Counted from the stretch's first letter, positions 7,570-14,169 are shown. The stretch is 14,169 nucleotides of DNA from Pseudomonadota bacterium (GCA_026710525.1 JAPOQT010000028.1:1-14169), one strand, 5' to 3'. The notes: generated by a model from the sequence alone, not told the origin. Numbers and translations are program-made.

Positions 7570-9648
7570 TTAAATGCGATCAAACCACCGTGAAACTTCT
7601 CTCTCTGAGAGCACATGGAATACTCGCCTACCATGAGGGCAGTTATGATAAAAATCCACGTCATGAGCTTGTCTGAGTAGTTCGGCTCTGGCGCTTTTAT
7701 CCATGACATCGCCGGCTCTAATCGCGCTATGACAGGCAAAAGTCCCTAAGACATCCTCCAGGACCCAGGTTCGGTTTGTTCCGGGAGAAGAAGAGGCTTG
7801 GTTTTGTGCCAGTTGCTCAAATAACTCAGAATGGGAGACTTTCACTAGTAGTGAGGGTAAGGCTGTCACTTGGATGGACGAGTGGGAGTAATCAAATTCA
7901 ATGCCGATTTCTGCGTACTTATCTTTGTCTTGGGCTAAATAGCCAACTTCTACTGGGCTCAGATGGACGGTGGTGGGAGAAAGTAAGGGTTGTCTTTTGA
8001 GGAGCTTCTCAGACTTGGATAAAAGTTGTTCAAAAATAATGCGTTCATGGAACGCATGTTGATCAACCATCAGTAGCTGATGTGATTTAGGGTTTTCAAG
8101 GATCCAATATAGTCGAGCAAATAGTCCGAGATAAACCAACTCGGACCATGGAATCACAGCTTTATCATAAGGGTTTTCAGATAAGATGTTTTTTTTAATA
8201 GAGAGTCCATCTGATGGCAGGTGATTGCTTTCTAGGTCTTGCTCAGGTAGTAATGGCGAAGAATAACTTGAGGCTACCTTTTCTTGTAAAAGCTCAGGAC
8301 CATCATGGTTGTACCCTGAGCTGTTAACCGTTTCAGCGCCGGCCACAATCCGCTTTGGAGAAGTGACGTTTTTCAGGCTACGATCTTGATTGATGGCATG
8401 TTCTTGGGCTTCAGGATAATGATTGATAGTTGTGGTGGTTGGCCCTGGTTGATCAGGGGTGATAAGCACATTGACTTCTTGATGGCTACTTGCAGGAGTT
8501 GATGTTTGTGAAAAATCACCTAACCAGCTCCCTGAACGGAGCTTTGTTTGAATAGCTTCATGAATGATCCGGGCTATTTCTCGTTGGTACTGAAACTTAA
8601 TTTCTTTTTTAGCTGGATGAATATTGATATCAACAAGGCTAGGCTCACACTGTAAAAATAAAATGCATCCCGGGTAACGATTTTTTAATAAATGAGTGTG
8701 ATAGCCGCGACTGACAATAGCAAAAAAAGTACGGTCTTTAAGCCACCTATTATTGACATAAGTAAACATACGTTTATTAGAAGAAAAATCTATACCAGGG
8801 GGAGTGATGAGGGCTTGGAGAGAGCCGTAGAGGTTTTGGTGTTCGATAAAAAGAAGCTTTTCCGGCTTAGCCACCTTAAGAAGAGAGGCGGCAAGTGGTC
8901 GAAGATGATCGAGGTTGTTAGGGTTTGGTGGAGTGTTTGATGGTGGAACATGTCGAAAGACTTGCTGCCCATCGTGATCCAAGCTCCAACTGACTAAGGG
9001 GTTGGCAAGAGTTAAGGCTTGGACCACCTCGAGAATATGGCCAAATTCAGTAGCCTTTTTCCGCAAAAAAGCCCTTCTTGCGGGTACATTAAAAAATAGC
9101 TCTTCGCACACGCAGGTGGTACCGACGTTGCCATAATAAGGTAATATTTGAGGGCGAGATAGCTCGTTTTGATTTTGTATAGAGAGCTGCGCCCCCTGTT
9201 CTTCACCTAAATGTCGGCTTTGAATCGAAAACTTACAAACAGAGGAAATTGAAGCCAGGGCTTCACCTCGAAAGCCCATGGTGTTGAGCTCCGAAAGATC
9301 GGTGAACTCAGAAAGTTTAGAGGTGCTATGACAAGCAACGGTCAGGGGCAGTTCTGCTGCCTTAATGCCTGAGCCATTATCTTGGACTGAGATCAGTTTG
9401 CTGCCGCCATCAAGAATATTGATTTCAATTGAGGTGGCGCCGCTATCCAAGCTATTTTCGATAAGTTCTTTCACCACATTAGCCGGTCTTTCGACAACCT
9501 CTCCGGCTGCAATTTTCCTGATCACCTGATCCGATAGTTTGCGGATCGATTTACCGCCCGACTGGACTCTTTTTTGTGGTGAAGGTTTGATGGTAGATGA
9601 ATGAGTGAAGGACGGGTTAGGCTGTGGCAGTGTGGCATCTTGTTTCAT
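7570..9648 (-). CDS. mutL: DNA mismatch repair protein MutL, endonuclease type
   Basis: MutL couples MutS mismatch recognition to downstream excision. The N-terminal GHKL ATPase has IRKLSDQVIRKIAAGEVVERPA from residue 35, KELIENSLDSGA (catalytic Glu about 61, Mg-binding Asn about 65), DNGSGI and GFRGEALASISS; then the transducer domain with NVPARRAFL. A low-complexity linker of about 150 residues leads to the dimerisation domain, which carries DQHAFHERIIFE (from about 529), an exact match to the endonuclease motif DQHA(x)2E(x)4E, plus ACHSAIRAG (about 637) and CPHGR (about 670). It therefore should nick DNA itself, unlike MutH-dependent MutL. I chose ATG 9648 (692 residues) because AAGGA lies 8 bases upstream; the frame extends to TTG 9720. 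Even so, about 34 residues precede the usual MutL start. First gene of the probable mutL-miaA-ydiJ unit. Confidence 0.95.
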   Translation of the reverse strand: MKQDATLPQPNPSFTHSSTIKPSPQKRVQSGGKSIRKLSDQVIRKIAAGEVVERPANVVKELIENSLDSGATSIEINILDGGSKLISVQDNGSGIKAAELPLTVACHSTSKLSEFTDLSELNTMGFRGEALASISSVCKFSIQSRHLGEEQGAQLSIQNQNELSRPQILPYYGNVGTTCVCEELFFNVPARRAFLRKKATEFGHILEVVQALTLANPLVSWSLDHDGQQVFRHVPPSNTPPNPNNLDHLRPLAASLLKVAKPEKLLFIEHQNLYGSLQALITPPGIDFSSNKRMFTYVNNRWLKDRTFFAIVSRGYHTHLLKNRYPGCILFLQCEPSLVDINIHPAKKEIKFQYQREIARIIHEAIQTKLRSGSWLGDFSQTSTPASSHQEVNVLITPDQPGPTTTTINHYPEAQEHAINQDRSLKNVTSPKRIVAGAETVNSSGYNHDGPELLQEKVASSYSSPLLPEQDLESNHLPSDGLSIKKNILSENPYDKAVIPWSELVYLGLFARLYWILENPKSHQLLMVDQHAFHERIIFEQLLSKSEKLLKRQPLLSPTTVHLSPVEVGYLAQDKDKYAEIGIEFDYSHSSIQVTALPSLLVKVSHSELFEQLAQNQASSSPGTNRTWVLEDVLGTFACHSAIRAGDVMDKSARAELLRQAHDVDFYHNCPHGRRVFHVLSEREVSRWFDRI

Positions 9649-9656
9649 GGCAAACA

Positions 9657-9661
9657 TCCTT
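9657..9661 (-). promoter_or_regulatory. Ribosome binding site supporting mutL start at 9648
   Basis: The minus strand reads AAGGA followed by 8 bases and then the ATG at 9648. The upstream in-frame starts (TTG 9720, ATG 9711, ATG 9702, ATG 9657) lack such a site, so this decides the start. Confidence 0.55.
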
Positions 9662-9862
9662 AAAAGAAAAGGTGTGGCTAACGTGAGCAAACACCGCCAC
9701 ATATATTTCATGTTACTCAAGACGAGAAAAAATTAAACCTAAAAAATAACATGTTAGCGTCTTACATCAGAGTGCCTGCTTAGTAGATCTAGTGAAATAA
9801 ATAGTGGATAAATCATATCGTGATAAAAAATTTAAAAACCATTATTTTTTAATAAAATTTAG

Positions 9863-9871
9863 TGCTACAAT
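9863..9871 (+). promoter_or_regulatory. Candidate extended -10 promoter for the solute-binding cassette
   Basis: TGCTACAAT fits an extended -10 element (TGn followed by TACAAT, one mismatch to TATAAT). The -35 region 17 bases upstream is only AT-rich (near TATTTT), as is tolerated with extended -10 sites. It would give a leader of about 100 bases before the ATG at 9981. Confidence 0.4.
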
Positions 9872-9967
9872 GCTTTACTAAGTGACACTCCATGATCAGG
9901 GGGCGAGCGGTCACTGTCGCGTTTCATGCTATTAAGCGTGGTGGTTTAACTGTAGAACACGTTATTT

Positions 9968-9972
9968 GGAGA
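9968..9972 (+). promoter_or_regulatory. Ribosome binding site deciding the solute-binding protein start
   Basis: GGAGA followed by 8 bases and ATG at 9981. This favours 9981 over the in-frame TTG at 9966, which overlaps the site itself. Confidence 0.7.
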
Positions 9973-9980
9973 TTTGTTGT

Positions 9981-12047
9981 ATGTTATCTTTTTATGTTCA
10001 AGGCTTTGTATGGGGACTGGTTTTAATCGGTTTCACTTTGAGTTGTGCTAACGAGCCTGTGGCGCGAGAGGTACTCCCAGAGAGTCCAAAACCTGGTCCA
10101 GAAAAAGCAGATCAATCAAAGAAGACAGACAGAGAAACAGATCAGGATCAGTCTGACAATTCAGACACTGGGTTAGTAGATACCCAAGATTATTATGATG
10201 ATCAAACAGTGTTTATGGTTGATGGTGACCCGGATGGTCGTGATTGGGACATAACATCCTTTTCCTTACCTGAAGGCTACTACTGGCGATCTAATTTGTC
10301 TGAACCGGTGATAGCTTCAAAGCAAGCGGAGAGAGGTGGAACCTTGACGATGAGTATGAAAAAGATGCCAGAGACCCTGCGTTTATTTGGTCCTGACGTA
10401 GGGAACAAAGATTCATCATACTTAGATATTATGAGGAGTAATTTTATGTTCACTCTCTTGGAAGTACATCCTAACACAAGAGAGTATATTCCCAGCCTAG
10501 CAACTCATTGGGCTATGGCGGATTATGGTGATAAAGTGTTTTTTCGTCTCAACCCGAAAGCTACTTGGAGCGATGGAGTACCAATTACGCCTGAAGATTT
10601 TGAATTTGCTCATACATTTATTAACTCTGAGTATGTTCAAGATGAAATAAAATACGAAAAATGGATGAATGTTAAAAAGATAGAGAAAGTGGCAAATAAT
10701 GTGATTGTCGTTGAGTTAACGGCGGCATATACACCGGTTAGAAGTCTTTTATTTAGCAACATCTTTCCAGTGCCACAACATTTTCATGAACTCACCGAGG
10801 ACTGGGCTGAGAGACATCAGTTCAGAGCGCCGCCACTGCCCGGTCCGTATAAGTTATCTGATGAATATCAATATATGGTGGAATTTCATCCTAACACGCC
10901 AATGTATGGGTTAGCCTTTGAAAGACTAGACGAATGGTGGGGTGATGATCTCCAGTATTATAAAAACACCTTTAATTTTGACCAGATTCATTTATTGACT
11001 GTTGATCAAGAGATCGTTGGTCAAAAAAAGGAACTACCGATCGAATTCCGAGAGATATACCATATTTTCAATACAAGAAAATTAGATTTTATGGCAGTCT
11101 CCCCCCATGTGCCTGAGTCTGTCAACACTCTTATTAGCCGTGAGCCTCTCAGTGTTCAGAGAGGGTATGTTCATAAGTATCTCGTGTCCGTAGACCCTAT
11201 TCAGTTAGGTAGTGGCATATGGCTCAATACAAGATCGCCAGTATTTTCTGATCAAAAAGTAAGAGAAGCTTTTTTGTATGGCCTTGATATGGAGCAAGTG
11301 ATTGAGACCCTAGGTGTCGCACCATTCGTCAAGAGAGCTGGTCTAACGAACGGTTATACTAATTATGATCATCCTACTGTTGTGGCTCGTTCCAAGGACC
11401 ACCGTAAGGTTACTGCTTTGATGCTAAGTGCTGGTTATACCCTTGAGAATGGTTATTGGCAGAAGGACGGTAAGATGATATCAATCAATATTCTCAATCC
11501 TTTAAATACCCAGGTTCACTCGTTTGATCTTATTGCACGGTCGGCGGCTACTAGCGGTTTTAATCTTCAATTTGTGTCGGTAGACTTGTCAGAATTTGCC
11601 GATTATGACGGCGTAATAATTGATATTACTAGTTACAGTCAACAAGTTCCGCTTCTCTATCATAGGTTTCTCCATTCTTTTTGGTTAGATAATGATAGTT
11701 CGGATAACAAACTTAATTTTTCTCAACTCCGTGATCGAGAGCTTGATCGACTTATTGATCAATATCAGTTAACAGCTATGGGGGCAGAGAAGGAGTCACT
11801 TTCCCATCAGATTATACAAAAAGTCCACGATCTTGCGATTTTTATGCCATGGGCATATGAATCTAAAAAATATTATTATGCCGCTTCTTACATCGCTTTT
11901 CCTAAGGTACCAGGAACAAGGATGGGTTTGGAGCCAATCCGTTATGGGTGGTTTGATCAAGCAGCATATGACGAGTATAAGTTCAACACATTTTGGTTGC
12001 GAGGGACGAATCCAAAAATGTTAATTGACGGAACTTTTGATGAGTAA
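9981..12047 (+). CDS. ABC-type solute-binding protein, family 5 (peptide/nickel type), probable lipoprotein
   Basis: Predicted exported binding protein of the OppA/DppA superfamily; the ligand cannot be read from the sequence. The N-terminus is a hydrophobic stretch ending in GFTLSC (Cys22), a loose lipobox with Thr at -3. The segment before it has no Lys or Arg, unusual for a signal peptide. Residues about 25-75 form a charged, low-complexity linker rich in D, E, K, Q and S. The SBP_bac_5 fold starts near RGGTLTM (about 118) and contains the family signature around TWSDGVPITPEDFEFAH. Later parts include VREAFLYGLDMEQV and a C-terminal FMPWAYESKKYYYA segment. At 688 residues it is longer than typical OppA (about 540), mainly through the linker and C-terminal part. 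It heads a three-gene plus-strand run, 51 bases before the TSUP gene; no ABC permease or ATPase gene follows. Confidence 0.82.
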   Translation: MLSFYVQGFVWGLVLIGFTLSCANEPVAREVLPESPKPGPEKADQSKKTDRETDQDQSDNSDTGLVDTQDYYDDQTVFMVDGDPDGRDWDITSFSLPEGYYWRSNLSEPVIASKQAERGGTLTMSMKKMPETLRLFGPDVGNKDSSYLDIMRSNFMFTLLEVHPNTREYIPSLATHWAMADYGDKVFFRLNPKATWSDGVPITPEDFEFAHTFINSEYVQDEIKYEKWMNVKKIEKVANNVIVVELTAAYTPVRSLLFSNIFPVPQHFHELTEDWAERHQFRAPPLPGPYKLSDEYQYMVEFHPNTPMYGLAFERLDEWWGDDLQYYKNTFNFDQIHLLTVDQEIVGQKKELPIEFREIYHIFNTRKLDFMAVSPHVPESVNTLISREPLSVQRGYVHKYLVSVDPIQLGSGIWLNTRSPVFSDQKVREAFLYGLDMEQVIETLGVAPFVKRAGLTNGYTNYDHPTVVARSKDHRKVTALMLSAGYTLENGYWQKDGKMISINILNPLNTQVHSFDLIARSAATSGFNLQFVSVDLSEFADYDGVIIDITSYSQQVPLLYHRFLHSFWLDNDSSDNKLNFSQLRDRELDRLIDQYQLTAMGAEKESLSHQIIQKVHDLAIFMPWAYESKKYYYAASYIAFPKVPGTRMGLEPIRYGWFDQAAYDEYKFNTFWLRGTNPKMLIDGTFDE

Positions 12048-12098
12048 TAATCGATTTGAGAGGTCTAGGATAAGCTTCGCTTCCTGAGATATGCCAAG

Positions 12099-12899
12099 AT
12101 GTTAATTTTACTCAGTTGTATGCTATCAGGTGTGTTTGGAGGGGTCTTAGGCATTGGTGGTGGAATAATTATTATTCCTTTACTGAAAGTAGTTGGCGGG
12201 TTGCCGTGGGAGACGGCGTACGCCCTCTCGCTTTTTAGCATATTATCTTCATCTCTCCTCGTATCATATCCGAAACTTAAGCGTCATCTTGTTGATTTTA
12301 CCTGGGCACCTTATTTTGAGGCTTATGGTTGTTTAGGTGCCTTAGTCGGTGCTCAGTTAGCTTTTTACTTTGCTGGTGCTTATATAACAGAAGCACTGTT
12401 AGTTTTGGCTGTGATCGTAGCCATCTATTTTATCTGTTCATCGTGGTCTCAATGGTTAAAAGGTGGCCGGTTGGTTAATGAGACAGGGGCCATTTCTGAG
12501 ATTACATCTCTCAATGCTATTGTCGCCCATACCCAACACACTCCTGTTTTTTACAAGGTTTTCGTATCATGGATAGCTGGTTTAGCTTCTGGATTTTTAG
12601 GCATTGGTGGTGGCACGGTAATTATAGGATTGTCCCCTGTCATTAAACGACCTATGCATGTGATTACGGCGACCAGCGGATACGCACTTGGGGGTATCGC
12701 CATGGGGGCTTTGTTAGGTGTGGTTATCCGAGGTGATATGCCTTGGGCTGAAGCTATGCTGGCCTACGTAGGCACATTTATGGGAGCACACTTTGGTGTG
12801 CAATTAAGTTTAAGGACGTCAGAAGATATGCTAAAAGCAATCTGCTCGGTGGCATTTGTTGTCCTCACTGGCATGATGATTTATCATTATTTCATATGA
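12099..12899 (+). CDS. TauE/SafE-family (TSUP) membrane transporter
   Basis: Inner-membrane permease of the family that moves sulfite, sulfonates or other small anions; the substrate here is unknown. The 266 residues are almost wholly hydrophobic, with about seven or eight helices in two homologous halves. Each half has the family glycine motif: GVLGIGGGIIIIPLL (residues about 15-29) and GFLGIGGGTVIIGLSP (about 165-180). Both are encoded partly by an identical 17-base DNA stretch. The ATG at 12099 puts the first helix at the very N-terminus; only a weak GAG precedes it. An in-frame stop at 12066 limits any upstream start. The gene follows the solute-binding protein by 51 bases and precedes the small membrane protein by 15 bases, so the three are probably cotranscribed. 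Family assignment is firm, substrate is not. Confidence 0.88.
   Translation: MLILLSCMLSGVFGGVLGIGGGIIIIPLLKVVGGLPWETAYALSLFSILSSSLLVSYPKLKRHLVDFTWAPYFEAYGCLGALVGAQLAFYFAGAYITEALLVLAVIVAIYFICSSWSQWLKGGRLVNETGAISEITSLNAIVAHTQHTPVFYKVFVSWIAGLASGFLGIGGGTVIIGLSPVIKRPMHVITATSGYALGGIAMGALLGVVIRGDMPWAEAMLAYVGTFMGAHFGVQLSLRTSEDMLKAICSVAFVVLTGMMIYHYFI
12147..12613 (+). repeat. 17-base exact direct repeat inside the TSUP gene
   Basis: TTAGGCATTGGTGGTGG occurs at 12147-12163 and again at 12597-12613, in the same reading frame, encoding LGIGGG in each half of the permease. The protein-level duplication is a family feature; identity at every silent position is not required by it. Confidence 0.85.
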
Positions 12900-12914
12900 G
12901 AGAAGTAGCGTTAT

Positions 12915-13241
12915 ATGAAAGCGGAGAGCATATTAATACGATTCTATCAGTTTTACGGTTATCTTGTTACAGGCAGTGTGGCTTTTTATTTTCTTTTTTC
13001 TCTGCTCCAAGGTCAGGTTGAGTATTTAACTGTTATGAGTCAGATGATTGTGTATATGATTTTTTCTTATCCTATGATTCGTCTGATTTTGCATATGATA
13101 GTTACTTGGTGGCATTACGTTGAAGGAGTTGGGGAAAGTGCCAGCGATAAAAGGCAAAGTCTTGCTGGTGCAGTTAAGCTCACCATATTATTAGCCCTAC
13201 CACTCATGAGTATTATGATTGCCTACCTGATGGCTAAGTGA
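12915..13241 (+). CDS. Small three-helix membrane protein, DUF1634-like
   Basis: A 108-residue hydrophobic protein with three predicted membrane helices (about residues 13-33, 40-66 and 86-106) separated by a short polar loop containing VEGVGESASDKRQS. A purine-rich GAGAGAAG lies about 9 bases before the ATG. The arrangement (one helix, then a helix ending in SYPMIRLILHMIVTWW, then a last helix) resembles DUF1634 proteins, which have a conserved P-x-x-R after the second helix start and are commonly encoded beside TauE/SafE transporters. Here the gene starts 15 bases after the TSUP stop, which supports that reading. Its role could be an accessory subunit or stabiliser of the permease, but no function has been shown to my knowledge. 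The family match is from memory of pattern and context, so moderate. Confidence 0.6.
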   Translation: MKAESILIRFYQFYGYLVTGSVAFYFLFSLLQGQVEYLTVMSQMIVYMIFSYPMIRLILHMIVTWWHYVEGVGESASDKRQSLAGAVKLTILLALPLMSIMIAYLMAK

Positions 13242-13310
13242 CTTTGTGTCTCGAGCTCATAGTAGCGGTAGCGTTTATGATAAAAATTCCAAATATATTA
13301 ATCAAATCAA

Positions 13311-13508
13311 ATGCTTAAGTATACCGAGCTAGAGCTCAACAAGAAGATTGGTATTTTTTATACTCCTAAGACATATATTGTGTGAGATAGGAAGAAAAAA
13401 TCTTCCCTAATGGTAGGAGAGCTCTGCCAAGAAGCTGAAAAGAGCTATCAAACTTTGAATATCAAGTACTCAAAAAGACCTGATAACATCTCATTATTGG
13501 AGAAATAA
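13311..13508 (+). pseudogene. Interrupted small reading frame, unrecognised
   Basis: From ATG 13311 a frame runs to TGA at 13383 and then continues open to TAA at 13506, 66 codons in total with one internal stop. Both halves have normal-looking, polar protein composition (MLKYTELELNKKIGIFYTPK before the stop, VGELCQEAEKSYQTLNIKYS after). There is no clear ribosome site. I do not recognise the protein. It may be a gene remnant, or chance coding in an AT-rich stretch. Suppression or recoding of the TGA is possible but nothing nearby suggests it. Confidence 0.25.
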
Positions 13509-13599
13509 TAGGAGTGTCGTGTGTGCTTTTAAGAGTCGCATGCGCAATAAAGCCGGTGATTCAAGTGGGTGATGATTTTTGCTCAGCTTGACATGTTAA

Positions 13600-13888
13600 A
13601 TTCAGGATGAAGAGTTAGCCTCAATACTAGGAAAACGTGTCAACAAGTGGGCACTTCCTGACAATGACTCTCCATTAAAATGGTATATAGGGCAATACCC
13701 GCAACACTATTGTGGTGTCATCATAGTGGGTGGAGGAGGTATGATATCTGCCCTATTTGAGCGTAGGAATTTATTCTCAAAGATCCGTAACCTTCTGCTA
13801 TTTTCTGGCTCATGAGGTATTGCTTGGTTGGGGTGATCGCCATATGCCTGTCTGTTATTTTTCTTATGTATGTAACGGTATAAATTGA
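13600..13888 (+). pseudogene. Frameshifted remnant, possibly of a polysaccharide pyruvyl transferase
   Basis: After a TAA at 13597-13599 a frame stays open to TGA 13813-13815 with no good start codon. It encodes ELASILGKRVNKWALP and later GVIIVGGGGMISALFERR, followed by IRNLLLFSGS. The hydrophobic strand ending in GGGG is typical of polysaccharide pyruvyl transferases. Near 13811 the protein-like signal moves to the next frame, giving HEVLLGWGDRHMPVCYFSYV until TGA 13886. In that family a WG-x-GHN-like segment follows the GGGG strand at about this distance, which suggests one +1 frameshift in an otherwise continuous gene. A third frame just upstream gives VGDDFCSA (about 13565-13588), recalling the N-terminal GD motif. 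No intact product could be made. The family name is a tentative reading of motifs; the decayed state is well supported. Confidence 0.38.
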
Positions 13889-13960
13889 ACCAGACAAGAG
13901 CAAAGCATGATTAGTAGCTTGATAATAATCCCTATGAACCCAGGTTTTAGAGGCTGAAAT

Positions 13961-13978
13961 AATGGGTTACAACCCATT
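13961..13978. repeat. Perfect 8-base inverted repeat
   Basis: AATGGGTT and AACCCATT are separated by two bases (AC). As RNA it would form a tight hairpin; as DNA it is a near-perfect palindrome that could bind a dimeric regulator. No T-run follows, so an intrinsic terminator is unlikely. No gene is close on either side inside the window. Confidence 0.6.
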
Positions 13979-14051
13979 GATGATAATAGATTTCCCTAAT
14001 AATCTTGTTATTTAGTATGGTAATGACGAGAGGTAGCTAACAGGTTGTTTG

Positions 14052-14069
14052 TCTATATTTTCTATATTT
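14052..14069 (+). repeat. Tandem 9-base duplication
   Basis: TCTATATTT occurs twice without spacing. It lies in AT-rich non-coding DNA and could be part of a promoter or a simple slippage product. A TTGTTT at 14045 precedes it, but the spacing to any -10 is poor. Confidence 0.6.
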
Positions 14070-14111
14070 ATTGCGTGTTAGTGCTTATTTTAGGTGAGGT
14101 TTATTCAGTGA

Positions 14112-14129
14112 TTATTTTTAATAAAATAA
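14112..14129. repeat. AT-only inverted repeat
   Basis: TTATTTT and AAAATAA flank TAAT, a perfect 7-base stem made only of A and T. It sits just before the G-free right edge. It may be part of a promoter or terminator of a gene outside the window; nothing further can be said. Confidence 0.4.
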
Positions 14130-14169
14130 AAAATAAGTTTACAAACACCCCACCCTACACTCCACCCAC

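Larger units (their letters stand above)
9649..9980. promoter_or_regulatory. Divergent regulatory region between mutL and the solute-binding protein gene
   Basis: About 330 bases hold no convincing gene. The centre (about 9800-9860) is very AT-rich and could carry promoters for both sides. A minus-strand TATGAT (9812-9817) is a possible -10 for mutL but has a poor -35. TAACATGTTA at 9747-9756 is a perfect 10-base palindrome that could be an operator. In the leader of the plus-strand gene, AGTGAC (9881-9886) pairs with GTCACT (9910-9915) across a GC-richer loop. These roles are inferred from position and base pattern only. Confidence 0.5.
13242..14169. other. Region of 928 bases without an intact gene
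   Basis: No frame on either strand combines a start, a ribosome site and a plausible protein. The stretch is AT-rich, has many short broken frames, and contains the two relics listed here plus short repeats. A minus-strand open frame at 13721-13903 is the antisense of the second relic and is not convincing. It looks like decaying accessory DNA at the end of the cassette. Confidence 0.6.

Noticed and set aside
9649..9720. Longer MutL starting at TTG 9720 or ATG 9711/9702.
   Set aside because: No ribosome site, and the added residues are unlike MutL; ATG 9648 has AAGGA at good spacing.
9892..10029. Plus-strand 45-codon frame from ATG 9892 overlapping the solute-binding protein start.
   Set aside because: No ribosome site, and it overlaps the well-supported gene start in another frame; more likely leader sequence.
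13812..13883. 23-codon hydrophobic frame (starting MRYCLVGVIAICL) with an ATGA overlap to the preceding stop.
   Set aside because: No ribosome site, and the same bases read in another frame continue the pyruvyl transferase-like relic; probably chance.
13721..13903. Minus-strand 60-codon frame.
   Set aside because: It is antisense to the relic, has no ribosome site and no recognisable features.

Overview
The window looks like a chromosomal segment of a Gram-negative proteobacterium, moderately AT-rich. The mutL-miaA pair is the arrangement common in Gammaproteobacteria. The 1039-residue FAD/Fe-S enzyme is of the YdiJ type, and one product has a lipoprotein-like signal. The MutL keeps a complete endonuclease motif, so the host is probably not from a MutH-using lineage such as Enterobacterales, Vibrionales or Pasteurellales. 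The class cannot be fixed from this window alone.

Left part (1-3334). The end of a dihydrolipoamide dehydrogenase gene (+) meets dapA (-) tail to tail with only 2 bases between. dapA then overlaps, start against start, a divergent FAD-dependent oxidoreductase of the DAO family (+). A 204-base convergent gap holding two inverted repeats separates that gene from the next block.

Middle part (3335-9648, minus strand). Transcription order is mutL, miaA, then a ydiJ-like gene, closely spaced and probably one transcription unit for mismatch repair, tRNA A37 prenylation and a D-2-hydroxyacid (D-2-hydroxyglutarate type) dehydrogenase. The ydiJ-like gene uses a TTG start. The best mutL start (9648) lies well inside the longest open frame.

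Right part (9649-13241, plus strand). A 332-base divergent regulatory region leads into a three-gene cassette: a lipoprotein-like family 5 solute-binding protein, a TauE/SafE-type (TSUP) permease and a small three-helix membrane protein resembling DUF1634, which is known as a TSUP neighbour. No ABC permease or ATPase gene is seen. This is the most interesting intact unit here.

End (13242-14169). No intact gene is visible. The stretch holds broken reading frames that still look protein-like. One resembles a decayed polysaccharide pyruvyl transferase. There is also a perfect 8-base hairpin, a tandem 9-mer, an AT-rich inverted repeat and a G-free C-rich right edge. It reads as a decaying accessory region. 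I saw no tRNA, rRNA, CRISPR array or intact insertion sequence. No strongly novel system is evident; the leads are the solute-binding/TSUP/DUF1634-like cassette and the gene relics.
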